From assembly GCF_001278945.1 (NCBI RefSeq), contig NZ_LGRV01000003.1:372001-436000 (forward strand): a DNA stretch of 64,000 bases. Direction: 5' to 3'. The notes beneath the pieces were generated by a model. That model had not been told where the DNA came from. It saw nothing but the letters and a program-made list of their open reading frames with translations, and made no database searches. Shown piece by piece: positions 18,844 to 27,846 of this stretch. A program made the translations under genes and the position numbers. Every line of letters starts with the position of its first letter. Within the stretch, counting starts at the first letter, position 1. This stretch comes from Lysinibacillus contaminans. GTDB lineage: Bacteria; Bacillota; Bacilli; Bacillales_A; Planococcaceae.

Positions 18844-20217
18844 GTGCATACCATCGTAGTAGGCTTGAATTATAAAACAGCGCCGATTGAAATTCGTGAG
18901 CAGCTGTCATTCGTTGAGAGTGAGCTACCACAGGCAATGGAAGCGCTACAAAAACAGAAAAGTATATTGGAAAACGTCATTGTTTCGACATGTAACCGCA
19001 CAGAAATTTATGCGGTCGTAGATCAATTACATACAGGACGACACTTTGTGAAGCAATTTTTAGCAGATTGGTTCAACTTGCCCGTGGAGACTTTCTCTGC
19101 TCATTTATTTATTCGTGAAGAGGATGCGGCATTAGAGCACCTATTCAAGGTGACAGCTGGGATTGACTCAATGATCCTTGGCGAAACGCAAATTTTAGGT
19201 CAAGTGAAAAAAAGCTTCTTGAATGGACAAGAAATTGGGACGACTGGTACGGTCTACAATCAACTATTTAAACAAGCGGTAACCTTTGCAAAACGTGCAC
19301 ATAATGAAACGGCTATCGGTGAAAATGCGGTATCGGTATCTTATGCAGCAGTGGAACTTGCTAAGAAAATTTTCGGTTCATTAGGACGTAAGCATGTAGC
19401 GATTTTGGGCGCTGGTAAAATGGGTGAGCTCGCGATTGAAAACTTATACGGGAGTGGTGTAGGTAAAGTAACAGTCATTAACCGTACGTTTGAAAAAGCA
19501 GAGAGCTTAGCAGCAAAATTCCATGGTGAGGCAAAATCGATGAAAGAATTACAATGCTCGCTGCTAGAAGCAGATATTTTAATTACGTCAACTGGTGCAT
19601 CGGATTATGTCATTGACTATGAATTGATGGAATTTGTTGATCGATTACGTAAAGGTAAACCGTTATTCATGGTAGATATTGCAGTGCCGCGTGATATAGA
19701 TCCCCAAGTAGGCGATTTACCGAATGTTTTCTTATACGATATTGATGATCTACAAGGTATTGTTGAGGCGAATTTAGCGGAACGTGAGCGTGCTGCTACT
19801 GATATAACTCAAATGATTGGCAAAGAAGTTGTACAGTTTAAAGATTGGTTTGCAACACTTGGTGTCGTGCCGGTTATTTCAGCACTGCGAAAAAAAGCGA
19901 ATCAAATTCAAGAAGAAACTATGTTGAGTATTGAAAATAAAATGCCTGATTTAACGGATCGTGAACGTAAAATTTTAAGTAAACATACGAAATCCATAAT
20001 TAATCAATTATTAAAAGAGCCTATTTTGCAAGCGAAAGAAATAGCGAATTCACCAAAAGCAAATGAACAGTTACGTTTATTCCAACAAATATTCGGTATT
20101 GAAGATGCGGTGGAAGAAGAAGTTGATTCAATGAACAAGCAAGAGCTGCAACGTAAAGAGCAAGTACAGCAACAACAGCAGCAACAGCAGGCTTCTATGC
20201 AACCAAAGTACTCTTAA
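18844..20217 (+). CDS. hemA: Glutamyl-tRNA reductase
   Basis: A 457-residue enzyme that reduces glutamyl-tRNA to glutamate-1-semialdehyde, the first committed step of C5 tetrapyrrole synthesis. The catalytic Cys50 lies in [11 protein letters not shown]. The NADPH domain has [11 protein letters not shown] (about 190-200), and the helical dimerisation domain follows. The GTG at 18844 ([14 protein letters not shown]) is preceded by TGAGGTG at the right distance; an upstream GTG at 18835 overlaps that site. The extreme C-terminus is unusual: a run of glutamines and a polar tail after about residue 430, not part of the conserved fold. It opens the hem operon but is followed by a strong terminator. 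Confidence 0.96.
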   Translation: MHTIVVGLNYKTAPIEIREQLSFVESELPQAMEALQKQKSILENVIVSTCNRTEIYAVVDQLHTGRHFVKQFLADWFNLPVETFSAHLFIREEDAALEHLFKVTAGIDSMILGETQILGQVKKSFLNGQEIGTTGTVYNQLFKQAVTFAKRAHNETAIGENAVSVSYAAVELAKKIFGSLGRKHVAILGAGKMGELAIENLYGSGVGKVTVINRTFEKAESLAAKFHGEAKSMKELQCSLLEADILITSTGASDYVIDYELMEFVDRLRKGKPLFMVDIAVPRDIDPQVGDLPNVFLYDIDDLQGIVEANLAERERAATDITQMIGKEVVQFKDWFATLGVVPVISALRKKANQIQEETMLSIENKMPDLTDRERKILSKHTKSIINQLLKEPILQAKEIANSPKANEQLRLFQQIFGIEDAVEEEVDSMNKQELQRKEQVQQQQQQQQASMQPKYS

Positions 20218-20236
20218 TAAATGAATTTATATGAGG

Positions 20237-20288
20237 CGTTTTCGTATCTGTGTGGTAAACTAAGGATACGAAAACGTTTTTATTTTTT
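20237..20288 (+). terminator. Strong terminator between hemA and hemX
   Basis: CGTTTTCGTATC (20237-20248) pairs perfectly with GATACGAAAACG (20265-20276), followed by TTTTTATTTTTT. It would stop or attenuate transcription from hemA into hemXCDBL. Confidence 0.88.
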
Positions 20289-20301
20289 AAAAATGTCTAG
20301 G

Positions 20302-20466
20302 CTAAAGCGCACACCGCCAGAGGTCGTTTTGAATCCTGAAGTAAAAGTGTAAATGCGCACGTTCACTTCAGATTCTCCAACGTATCAGGCTCACACTATA
20401 TGAATTATGTCGATATCGCCACAAGACGTGGCATTTTTATCAACGCGGTGTAGACAGGCGCTTTAG
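20302..20466. repeat. Intergenic inverted-repeat element in the hem operon
   Basis: CTAAAGCGC (20302-20310) and ACACCGC (20311-20317) are mirrored by GCGGTGT (20445-20451) and GCGCTTTAG (20458-20466), giving a cruciform-capable block of 165 bp. Inside is a further hairpin, GCCAC/GTGGC near 20418-20432. It resembles a small non-coding repeat element; copies elsewhere cannot be checked from this window, though GCGCTTTAG recurs near 41653. Confidence 0.5.
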
Positions 20467-20495
20467 CACTTTTCTATATAAAGAAGGGATATTTA

Positions 20496-21323
20496 TTGGC
20501 TGATTTGACAATGACAAGGCTCTATGAGGTAATGATCGTCTTGTACGCGATCAGTCTAGTATTTTACTTTACTGATTACTTTTATAAGCAAATACGTGCA
20601 AGGAGAATTGCTTTTTGGCTTGTTTCATTTGTATGGGTGATTCAAAGCACAATTATTTTGTTAACTATTATTGAACTAAAGCGTTTTCCTATTTTATCGT
20701 TGTATGAAGGCATTCTCTTTTACTCATGGTTACTCGTGACGTTATCGATTATTCTTCATTGTATTGCGAGAGTGGATTTACCGGTATTTATTATTAATAT
20801 ACTAGGCTTTGTGTTTGCGAGTATTTTTACATTTATGCCGAAACGTCCGACTGGAGCAGTAGGTGAGACATTAATCTCGGAAATGCTTTTTATTCATATA
20901 TCGTTTGCGATTTTATCGTACGCGGCATTTACACTAGCATTTGTGTTCTCGACATTGTATTTAGTATTATATCGTTTATTAAAGAAGAAAAAGTTTACGC
21001 ATTTATGGACGCGTTTGCCGTCTTTACAGCAAACGAGTAACTGGATAAATGTATCGTTTTTTGTCGGGATTCCATTGTTATTTGTAAGTTTGATTTTAGG
21101 GTTTGAGTGGGCACTATTAACGCTAGATAGTTTTTTTATTTTTGACGCTAAAATTATTGGGTCCTTTATATTATTAGTACTTTATTGCTGTATTTTATAT
21201 GTGAATCGTAAAGGTAAGCTGACCGGCACAAATTATGCGTGGGTACATATTTACGCTTATTTATTAGTTGTCGCAAATTTCTTTTTAGGTAGTAGTTTAT
21301 CGCGATTCCATTTATGGTATTAG
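20496..21323 (+). CDS. hemX: HemX, cytochrome c assembly-type membrane protein
   Basis: A 275-residue integral membrane protein with about eight hydrophobic helices, of the CcmC/ResC-like family. In B. subtilis HemX is 276 residues and lowers HemA level. Start MADLTMTRLYEVMIVLYAIS is at TTG 20496, after AAGAAGGGA. It follows hemA and precedes hemC by 18 bp, the standard order. Here a terminator and an inverted repeat separate it from hemA, so expression of hemXCDBL may depend on readthrough or a second promoter. Confidence 0.9.
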   Translation: MADLTMTRLYEVMIVLYAISLVFYFTDYFYKQIRARRIAFWLVSFVWVIQSTIILLTIIELKRFPILSLYEGILFYSWLLVTLSIILHCIARVDLPVFIINILGFVFASIFTFMPKRPTGAVGETLISEMLFIHISFAILSYAAFTLAFVFSTLYLVLYRLLKKKKFTHLWTRLPSLQQTSNWINVSFFVGIPLLFVSLILGFEWALLTLDSFFIFDAKIIGSFILLVLYCCILYVNRKGKLTGTNYAWVHIYAYLLVVANFFLGSSLSRFHLWY

Positions 21324-21341
21324 AAGAAAGGTTGGAGACTG

Positions 21342-22274
21342 TTGAGAAAAATTATCGTAGGTTCAAGAAGAAGTAAGCTAGCATTAACACAAACGAATTG
21401 GTTCATTAATGAACTAAAGGCGGCTGGAGCACCATTTGAATTTGAAGTGAAAGAAATTGTGACTAAAGGTGACCAAATCTTAGATGTACAATTATCAAAA
21501 GTTGGTGGTAAAGGATTATTCGTAAAAGAGATTGAACAAGCACTTTACGACAAAGAAATCGACTTTGCTGTGCATTCTATGAAGGATATGCCTGCTGTGT
21601 TACCAGAAGGTTTAGTCATTGGCTGTATCCCACCTCGTGAAGATGCACGTGACGCGTTTATTTCGAAAGGACATGTGAAATTTGCAGATCTTCCAGCAGG
21701 CGCTGTTGTCGGTACAAGTTCACTTCGTCGTAGTGCACAACTATTGACATTACGTCCAGATGTAGAAATTAAATGGATTCGTGGAAATGTTGACACACGT
21801 TTAGCGAAACTTGAGACAGAGGAATACGATGCAATTATTTTAGCAGCAGCAGGTTTAAAGCGACTTGGCTGGAGCGATGATGTTGTAACAGAGTTTTTAA
21901 CTATTGAAGACTGTCTACCAGCTGTTGCACAAGGTTCTTTGGGCATTGAATGTCGCGAAGATGATGTGGAATTATTAGCTGAGTTATCGAAACTTACGGA
22001 TAGTGCGACATGGAAAGAAGCACATGCTGAGCGTGCGTTTTTAGCAGCTATGGACGGCGGTTGTCAAGTACCTATCGCAGGGTATGCAAAAACAAATGGG
22101 GATCAAATTACGCTTACAGGGTTAGTAGCAGCACCAGATGCTTCAGTTGTTTATAAAGAGACTGTAGTTGGATCTGACGCAGAGGCGATTGGTAAAGAGC
22201 TTGCGGATATTTTAACGGAGCAAGGTGCCTTTGATTTAATCCAACGTGTAAAGGCAGAGCAAGATGCAAAATAA
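21342..22274 (+). CDS. hemC: Porphobilinogen deaminase (hydroxymethylbilane synthase)
   Basis: A 310-residue enzyme that joins four porphobilinogen units into hydroxymethylbilane. It starts [20 protein letters not shown] at a TTG (21342) after GGTTGGAGA. The dipyrromethane-cofactor cysteine lies in [12 protein letters not shown], about Cys244. VHSMKDMPA (near residue 80) and the RRSAQL and RGNVDTRL arginine blocks are intact. Its end overlaps hemD by 11 bp, so translation of the two is coupled. Confidence 0.97.
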   Translation: MRKIIVGSRRSKLALTQTNWFINELKAAGAPFEFEVKEIVTKGDQILDVQLSKVGGKGLFVKEIEQALYDKEIDFAVHSMKDMPAVLPEGLVIGCIPPREDARDAFISKGHVKFADLPAGAVVGTSSLRRSAQLLTLRPDVEIKWIRGNVDTRLAKLETEEYDAIILAAAGLKRLGWSDDVVTEFLTIEDCLPAVAQGSLGIECREDDVELLAELSKLTDSATWKEAHAERAFLAAMDGGCQVPIAGYAKTNGDQITLTGLVAAPDASVVYKETVVGSDAEAIGKELADILTEQGAFDLIQRVKAEQDAK

Positions 22275-23019
22275 TTTACCTTTACAAGGTAAAATAATTA
22301 TTTTGACGGGTACATCTAAAACGAGCACAATCATCGAAGAAATTACAACGCTAGGTGGCCGAGCAATCGTTACCCCATTGATTGAAACTTGCGAATTCAT
22401 AGATCGAAATGATGAAGTGCAACTAGAGTATGCACGCCAATTTAACTGGCTTATTTTCACAAGTCAAAATGCAGTGGATGCATTTGCTAGTAAGATGAAG
22501 AGATTTAATTTAAGCGCATGGCATTTTCAAGGGAAGATTGCGTCAATTGGAACAAAAACAACAGAGGCTTTAGAGGAACTAGGTTTTAATATTAGTTTTA
22601 TGCCAACTGTTTTTAGTGCTGATGTATTTGTTAAAGAATTCCCAAGTGTAGCAGGAGATAATCCGACTTGTTTGTTTATTCGTGGAGAAAAGGCGAAGAA
22701 AACATTAAAGGATGGTTTACCATTCGAAATAAAGGAATGGACGATTTACGAAACACTTGAACGACATGATCACAAGCAAATCATTATTGATAGCATTCGT
22801 GAAAATAAGGATGTTACCGTCATTTTTGCGAGTCCATCAGCTGTGGATGTGTACGCATTAGATGTAGCCTCTGTTGTCGGCTGGGAAGCGGTTCGCGTAG
22901 CTGCAATTGGTCATATTACGGAGGCGGCCATTACGAATCACGGCGCTACTGTAGATGTGAAGCCGAGTGTATATACGATGCAGGCTGTACTCGAGGAATT
23001 AACGAAAGTAGAGGAATAG
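22264..23019 (+). CDS. hemD: Uroporphyrinogen-III synthase
   Basis: A 251-residue enzyme that cyclises and isomerises hydroxymethylbilane to uroporphyrinogen III. The family is poorly conserved. The assignment rests on the bilobed alpha/beta pattern, the typical [17 protein letters not shown] (about residues 60-76), the later [16 protein letters not shown], and position between hemC and hemB. It begins inside hemC (11-bp overlap), and its stop is 5 bp before hemB. Confidence 0.93.
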   Translation: MQNNLPLQGKIIILTGTSKTSTIIEEITTLGGRAIVTPLIETCEFIDRNDEVQLEYARQFNWLIFTSQNAVDAFASKMKRFNLSAWHFQGKIASIGTKTTEALEELGFNISFMPTVFSADVFVKEFPSVAGDNPTCLFIRGEKAKKTLKDGLPFEIKEWTIYETLERHDHKQIIIDSIRENKDVTVIFASPSAVDVYALDVASVVGWEAVRVAAIGHITEAAITNHGATVDVKPSVYTMQAVLEELTKVEE

Positions 23020-23024
23020 AGAAC

Positions 23025-24005
23025 ATGACACAATTACAATTTCAAAGACATCGTCGTCTGCGCGCAAATGCTACAATGCGCGCTATGGTAAAAGAAACAT
23101 ACTTACACAAAGAAGATCTAATTTATCCGATTTTTGTCATGGAAGGCGAAAATATTAAAAATGAAGTATCTTCAATGCCAGGTGTATTTCAGTTTTCATT
23201 AGATAATTTAGGGGCAGAAATCGATGAAGTTGTCGCTTTAGGTATTCCTGCTGTCATTTTATTTGGTTTACCTGCAGAAAAAGATGCTGTTGGTTCCGGT
23301 GCCTACCACGATCATGGTATTGTGCAAGAGGCTACTCGCCTTGTCAAGGAACGTCATCCTGAGCTGTTAGTTATTGCAGATACTTGTCTATGTGAATATA
23401 CAGACCACGGACATTGTGGTGTCATTGAAGGGGAGCAAATTTTAAATGACCCTTCATTGGATTTACTTGCGCGTACAGCAATATCACAAGCACAAGCGGG
23501 TGCCGATATTATTGCGCCTTCGAACATGATGGATGGCTTCGTTACAGCTATTCGTGCAGGCTTAGATGCAGCTGGCTTTGAAAATGTACCAATTATGTCC
23601 TATGCGGTAAAATATGCTTCAAGTTATTACGGACCGTTCCGTGATGCGGCTGATGGTGCACCGCAATTTGGTGATCGTCAATCGTATCAAATGGACCCTT
23701 CAAATCGTTTAGAAGCGTTCCGTGAAGCAGAATCTGATGTAGCGGAAGGTGCGGATTTCTTAATCGTAAAGCCAGCACTTAGCTATTTAGATATTATTCG
23801 TGATGTGAAAAATAACTTTGCATTACCGATTGTTGCTTACAATGTATCTGGTGAGTATGCAATGGTGAAGGCAGCTGCAATAAACGGCTGGATTGATGAG
23901 AAAAAAGTTGTGCTTGAAACATTACTAGGTATGAAACGTGCAGGTTCAGATTTAATTATTACGTATCATGCAAAAGAGGCAGCACGCTGGTTGGAGGAGA
24001 AATAA
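23025..24005 (+). CDS. hemB: Delta-aminolevulinic acid dehydratase (porphobilinogen synthase)
   Basis: A 326-residue enzyme that condenses two 5-aminolevulinate into porphobilinogen. The zinc-type cysteine motif [14 protein letters not shown] (about residues 118-131) is present. The Schiff-base lysines are visible in [16 protein letters not shown] (about 192-207) and [11 protein letters not shown] (about 246-256). The SD is GAGGAAT. The stop codon is directly followed by the hemL ATG. Confidence 0.97.
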   Translation: MTQLQFQRHRRLRANATMRAMVKETYLHKEDLIYPIFVMEGENIKNEVSSMPGVFQFSLDNLGAEIDEVVALGIPAVILFGLPAEKDAVGSGAYHDHGIVQEATRLVKERHPELLVIADTCLCEYTDHGHCGVIEGEQILNDPSLDLLARTAISQAQAGADIIAPSNMMDGFVTAIRAGLDAAGFENVPIMSYAVKYASSYYGPFRDAADGAPQFGDRQSYQMDPSNRLEAFREAESDVAEGADFLIVKPALSYLDIIRDVKNNFALPIVAYNVSGEYAMVKAAAINGWIDEKKVVLETLLGMKRAGSDLIITYHAKEAARWLEEK

Positions 24006-25298
24006 ATGGCTCGTTCTTACGAAAAATCAAAACAAGCATATGCTGAAGCGATAAATCTAATGCCTGGTGGCGTTAGTAGTCCAGTACGTGCATTCAAATC
24101 AGTAAATATGGATCCAATCTTCATGGAATCTGGTCAAGGTGCAATTATTAAAGATATCGATGGCAATGAATATATTGACTACGTACTATCCTGGGGTCCA
24201 CTTATTTTAGGTCATACGCATCCAGAAGTTGTTAAAGCTATTGCTGAAACAGCGGCAAAGGGTTCTTCATTCGGTGCACCAAGCTATACTGAAAATCGTT
24301 TAGCTAAATTAGTATTAGACCGTCTGCCAGCCATGGATATGATTCGTTTCGTATCTTCAGGGACAGAAGCGACGATGTCAGCACTTCGTGTCGCACGTGG
24401 TGTTACGGGTCGAGATAAAATTTTGAAATTCGAAGGTTCTTACCACGGTCATGGTGATTCACTGCTTATCAAGGCTGGATCAGGTGTTGCAACACTTGGT
24501 TTACCAGATAGTCCAGGGGTACCTGCAGATATCGCGAAAAACACATTGACAGTTGCATACAACGATTTAACATCGGTTAAAGCAGTGTTTGAAAGTTTCG
24601 GTTCAGAACTTGCGGCAGTTATCGTTGAGCCAGTTGCTGGGAATATGGGTGTTGTACCACCGCAACCAGAATTTTTACAAGGCTTACGTGACTTAACAAA
24701 AGAGCACGGCACGATTCTAATCTTCGATGAAGTAATGACAGGATTCCGTGTAGATTATGGGTGCGCACAAGGTTACTTCGGCATCGAGCCAGATATCACT
24801 TGTTTAGGTAAAGTAATCGGTGGAGGGCTTCCAGTAGGGGCATACGCCGGTAAAAAAGAAATTATGAAGCAAGTTGCGCCTGCCGGTCCTATTTACCAAG
24901 CAGGTACTCTTTCAGGGAACCCACTTGCGATGACAGCAGGATATGAAACATTATCTCGTTTAGATGCTGGTTCTTATGATTACTTCAAAAAACTAGGTGA
25001 CCAATTAGAAGAAGGTTTCCGTGAGGCAGCTACGAAATACAATATTCCTCATACAGTAAACAGAGCAGGTTCGATGATTGGTTTCTTCTTCACAAATGAA
25101 GATGTGATCGACTTTGCTACTGCCAAAACTTCTGATTTACAATTGTTTGCTGAATATTTCCGTTTAATGGCAGAAGAAGGTATTTTCCTACCTCCTTCAC
25201 AATTTGAAGGGTTATTCATCTCAACAGCACATACAGAAGAGCATATTGCGCAAACAGTGGAAGCTTTCCATAAAGTATTTGCACAATTAGCACGTTAA
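24006..25298 (+). CDS. hemL: Glutamate-1-semialdehyde 2,1-aminomutase
   Basis: A 430-residue PLP enzyme that converts glutamate-1-semialdehyde to 5-aminolevulinate. It has the hallmark blocks [16 protein letters not shown] at the N-terminus, [18 protein letters not shown] (about 117-134), [10 protein letters not shown] (about 239-248) and the PLP-lysine motif [15 protein letters not shown] (about 261-275). It is the last gene of the hem operon, starts immediately at the hemB stop, and is followed by a good terminator. Confidence 0.97.
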   Translation: MARSYEKSKQAYAEAINLMPGGVSSPVRAFKSVNMDPIFMESGQGAIIKDIDGNEYIDYVLSWGPLILGHTHPEVVKAIAETAAKGSSFGAPSYTENRLAKLVLDRLPAMDMIRFVSSGTEATMSALRVARGVTGRDKILKFEGSYHGHGDSLLIKAGSGVATLGLPDSPGVPADIAKNTLTVAYNDLTSVKAVFESFGSELAAVIVEPVAGNMGVVPPQPEFLQGLRDLTKEHGTILIFDEVMTGFRVDYGCAQGYFGIEPDITCLGKVIGGGLPVGAYAGKKEIMKQVAPAGPIYQAGTLSGNPLAMTAGYETLSRLDAGSYDYFKKLGDQLEEGFREAATKYNIPHTVNRAGSMIGFFFTNEDVIDFATAKTSDLQLFAEYFRLMAEEGIFLPPSQFEGLFISTAHTEEHIAQTVEAFHKVFAQLAR

Positions 25299-25314
25299 TA
25301 TATTTGTATTTATA

Positions 25315-25342
25315 AAGCCATCCGTTATGGGTGGCTTTTTTT
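25315..25342 (+). terminator. Terminator of the hem operon
   Basis: AAGCCATCC (25315-25323) pairs with GGGTGGCTT (25329-25337) with one G-U, followed by a T-run. Confidence 0.88.
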
Positions 25343-25483
25343 GTTTTAAAGAAATGCAATTAACTATCTTTTGTGAATGATTCCTCCTCATTCTGTCTTT
25401 TATTATTGTGTAAAGTATAGTATTCTAATATTTGTATAATAATAGTGAATTTTCAATAATATGGTTCTTTATCATAGCTTGTG

Positions 25484-25610
25484 GTTGATTTCTGTTCCGG
25501 CTCGACCCTTTCCGCGGACGAGCGTCGAGCCTCCTCCTTCGTATTCGCTTCGTGCGGGTCTCGACTGTCTCGCTTTCCCGGAGGAGTCACCAGCCTGCAC
25601 TTCAATCAAC
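25484..25610 (+). repeat. GC-rich dispersed repeat with GTTGATT/AATCAAC ends
   Basis: A 127-bp block, much more GC-rich than its surroundings, bounded by the inverted 7-mers GTTGATT (25484-25490) and AATCAAC (25604-25610). Its left end, TTCCGGCTCGACCCTTTCCG, closely matches the reverse complement of the block at 34873-34921. It looks like a dispersed intergenic repeat of Bacillaceae/Planococcaceae. A 68-codon frame through it is a by-product of GC content. The rest of the 385-bp gap holds only the hemL terminator and AT-rich sequence. Confidence 0.7.
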
Positions 25611-25683
25611 AAACAATCAAGTAATAGCATGTCATCCACGACTTTTGGTGATGAACCAATAATATAGCATGGAGGAGTAGGTT

Positions 25684-26226
25684 ATGAAGGCTAAAAAAAG
25701 GATTGGTTTAATCATTTCACTTGTGTTAATTGTTACTCTAATAGGGATTGTCGTAAAAAATGAGTTTGCAAACGACCAAACATTTAATGCTCTGATTAAA
25801 ACAGAAGACGGGACAGAGCAAATAGCATACGAAACTAAACTCGTTCGCTTAGATAAATCTGAAACAATAATGGAGGATTACAAAGGTAAAATTCTTGTTT
25901 TGAATTTTTGGACATCATGGTGCGGCTATTGTATAAATGAGGTCCCTGAATTAAATAAGTTTTATAAGAAACTTCCGAAGAATGTGGAATTTCTCGCGAT
26001 AAATATGACCTCTGACGAAAAAAGTGCTAAATCTGCGGAAAAGTTTAGGAAACAATATAATATAAAGTTCCCGATTTTTTTAGATGAGAAAGGTCTTATA
26101 CAGAAATCTTTTGGAATTATTAGCTATCCAACAACATTAATTATCGATTCAGATGGGGTTGTTCAATACAGGATTCAAGGTGAGGTCAACCGAGATCAGC
26201 TGAATGACTTGGTGTCACAGCTTTAA
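25684..26226 (+). CDS. TlpA/ResA-like membrane-anchored thioredoxin
   Basis: A 180-residue protein with an N-terminal membrane anchor (about residues 6-26) and a thioredoxin-fold domain outside the membrane. The redox motif is WTSWCGYCINEVPEL (CGYC, about residues 79-82) and the cis-proline loop is SYPTTLIID. This is the TlpA/ResA type of thiol-disulfide oxidoreductase, often used in cytochrome c maturation, sporulation or oxidative stress. The specific partner cannot be assigned. The SD is GGAGGAG. It sits between the hem operon and the SpoVID-like gene, where B. subtilis has none, so it is probably an insertion. It has its own terminator. Confidence 0.85.
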   Translation: MKAKKRIGLIISLVLIVTLIGIVVKNEFANDQTFNALIKTEDGTEQIAYETKLVRLDKSETIMEDYKGKILVLNFWTSWCGYCINEVPELNKFYKKLPKNVEFLAINMTSDEKSAKSAEKFRKQYNIKFPIFLDEKGLIQKSFGIISYPTTLIIDSDGVVQYRIQGEVNRDQLNDLVSQL

Positions 26227-26277
26227 GAGAATTACGATGCTTATTTTGAGATACATAATTAATTGGCTTTTCAATCA

Positions 26278-26309
26278 AAACGTTGGACGATAAAAGTTCG
26301 ACGTTTTTT
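26278..26309 (+). terminator. Terminator of the thioredoxin gene
   Basis: AAACGTTGGAC (26278-26288) pairs with GTTCGACGTTT (26296-26306) with two G-U pairs, followed by a T-run. Confidence 0.8.
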
Positions 26310-26371
26310 ATATTTAGTTAAAATGATTTAGTGAAGTTGTTCATCTAACCTATAGGTAAAAAGAAAGGACG

Positions 26372-26428
26372 ATGATAAATTTGCTAGCGATGTTATTATT
26401 AGCAAAGGCAAAGAAGGGCAATGACTAA
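26372..26428 (+). CDS. Possible 18-residue peptide
   Basis: An ATG directly after GAAAGGACG opens an 18-codon frame, MINLLAMLLLAKAKKGND, with a hydrophobic first half and a basic end. It lies in a 449-bp gap between the thioredoxin and SRPBCC genes that otherwise shows no gene. SD spacing is tight and composition could be chance, so this is only a candidate. Confidence 0.22.
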   Translation: MINLLAMLLLAKAKKGND

Positions 26429-26675
26429 GCATTTTTAAAGCTGCTACAAGATGAGAAAATAAAATATACAAGATTGCTTTAGAAATGTTTTTAGTTTAAT
26501 AATTGTTTTCCCTAAGGAGTATATAGAAACCTACTGGTACTTCCTTATTATTTGTATATGTTTTGAATTAAGTTTGTTAAATTTTACTAGTCATAAATCC
26601 GCCTTTTCGCATAGGCAATTTGTAGGCAAAATCGTTTATAATAAAGCTATTCATAAAAGAAAGTAGTGAATTGAC

Positions 26676-27122
26676 ATGGCAACAGGCACGCATATAGTGG
26701 AAGTACCCGTAGCAATTGAAAATGTATGGGATTTTGTAAGTGATATGGAAAAATGGGCGAAGCTTGTCCCTGGCTATAACGCGCATACGATGATTAATGA
26801 CAAGCAGTCTACATGGATATTTAAAGGTAACGTTGGCGTACTTAAAAAAACAGTAGAAGTTGAAATAGATATTTTAGAATGGACAGCTCCATCCAAAGTA
26901 ACGTTCAATTTAAAAGGACTTTCAGATAATTTCACAGGGAATGGTTATTTCTTAGCAGAAAGCATTGATGAAAACAACACACGCATGACAGGTTACTTAG
27001 AGGTGAACGCGGGGGGCTTAGCTGGTCCTATATTAAATCCGATTTTTAAGCCTATAGTGCCAAAAGCAACGCAAATGCTAACAGATCGTGTAGCAAATAA
27101 AATTAAAGCACTACACGCGTAA
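26676..27122 (+). CDS. SRPBCC / CoxG-family protein
   Basis: A 148-residue soluble protein with the START-like SRPBCC fold, closest in pattern to the CoxG subfamily: the 'VPVAIENVWDFVSDMEKWAKLVPG' opening, then a long beta sheet and a C-terminal amphipathic helix (MLTDRVANKIKAL). These proteins bind hydrophobic ligands in a deep cavity. CoxG itself helps anchor CO dehydrogenase, but no such genes are here, so the ligand is unknown. The SD is weak (AAAGTAGTGA). A terminator hairpin follows that overlaps the start of the next reading frame. Confidence 0.75.
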   Translation: MATGTHIVEVPVAIENVWDFVSDMEKWAKLVPGYNAHTMINDKQSTWIFKGNVGVLKKTVEVEIDILEWTAPSKVTFNLKGLSDNFTGNGYFLAESIDENNTRMTGYLEVNAGGLAGPILNPIFKPIVPKATQMLTDRVANKIKALHA

Positions 27123-27143
27123 TAGTGTAAGGGTATAAAAGGA

Positions 27144-27175
27144 GGTGTCTCAAACCATGAGACACCCCTTTTTTT
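27144..27175 (+). terminator. Terminator of the SRPBCC gene, overlapping a start site
   Basis: GGTGTCTCA (27144-27152) pairs perfectly with TGAGACACC (27158-27166), followed by CCTTTTTTT. The same bases form AAAGGAGGTG plus an ATG (27157) in frame with the SpoVID-like gene, so it may act as terminator, as translation control, or both. Confidence 0.7.
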
Positions 27176-27222
27176 GTGTGGTCATACATCCCTTTGTAGC
27201 TTCATATGATGCAGAAGGAGGG

Positions 27223-27846
27223 ATTATTATCGAACATAAAACTTGGAATATGACTGAGACTTTTTGTTTTCCTGGGTATGGTTGCCCGACAGAAATTGCT
27301 GCTGTGCAGATTACGCCCCAGTGGCAGGCGAAACAATTAGAAGATTCATTACGGTTAATTGGAATTTATCATGTGACAGCACATGTGCGTTTTGATTTTC
27401 AAGAAGAACAGGCATTAATGGATATGGACGACTTGGTGAAAATTGATGCACTCGATCTTCAGGGAGATACAGGATATTTTGAATATGCTGTACCGTTACA
27501 TGTTGATTTACCGAAAGATGCATCGATTGATAGCTTGATGGTGAAAGACATTCGACCGTCGCTAAATAACCAAACATGTCAACTAGAATGGACGATAACG
27601 AGTACTTTTAGTGAGCCTGAGCAAGTAATAGCAGTTGCGCATGTTATTGATGCGCCACCTGTACCTGTTGCGGAAGAAATCGCGCTAGCTATTGAGAAAG
27701 AGGTTGTGCTAGCGAAGGAATCCGTGAGCCAAATTGTTGTCAAGGAATCTAGCTCGTGGCAACAGGAATCAGCGCCAATGATTTGGGACTTAACAGAGAA
27801 CTACACATTGCTAAAAGTACGTCCATCAAATAATGTCGTTCATTAA
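27223..27846 (+). CDS. SpoVID-like protein lacking LysM (start uncertain)
   Basis: About 207 residues from 27223. The pattern 'TWNMTETFCFPGYG..TEIAAVQITP' followed by a beta-rich domain (RLIGIYHVTAHVRFDF, then YAVPLHVDLPKDASIDSLMVKDI) resembles the N-terminal domain of SpoVID, the spore-coat encasement protein. The gene lies exactly where spoVID lies in B. subtilis, between hemL and valS. It ends after LLKVRPSNNVVH, where SpoVID proteins continue into an acidic region and a C-terminal LysM; neither is present. AAGGAGGG at 27215-27222 is followed only by ATT ATT ATC. The nearest standard starts are an ATG at 27157 (229 residues, inside a terminator hairpin) and one at 27250. The assignment is inference from context and pattern. 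Confidence 0.55.
   Translation: MIIEHKTWNMTETFCFPGYGCPTEIAAVQITPQWQAKQLEDSLRLIGIYHVTAHVRFDFQEEQALMDMDDLVKIDALDLQGDTGYFEYAVPLHVDLPKDASIDSLMVKDIRPSLNNQTCQLEWTITSTFSEPEQVIAVAHVIDAPPVPVAEEIALAIEKEVVLAKESVSQIVVKESSSWQQESAPMIWDLTENYTLLKVRPSNNVVH

Noticed and set aside
25461..25667. 68-codon frame over the GC-rich block
   Set aside because: It lies almost wholly inside the dispersed repeat and has no SD; the protein pattern reflects GC content.
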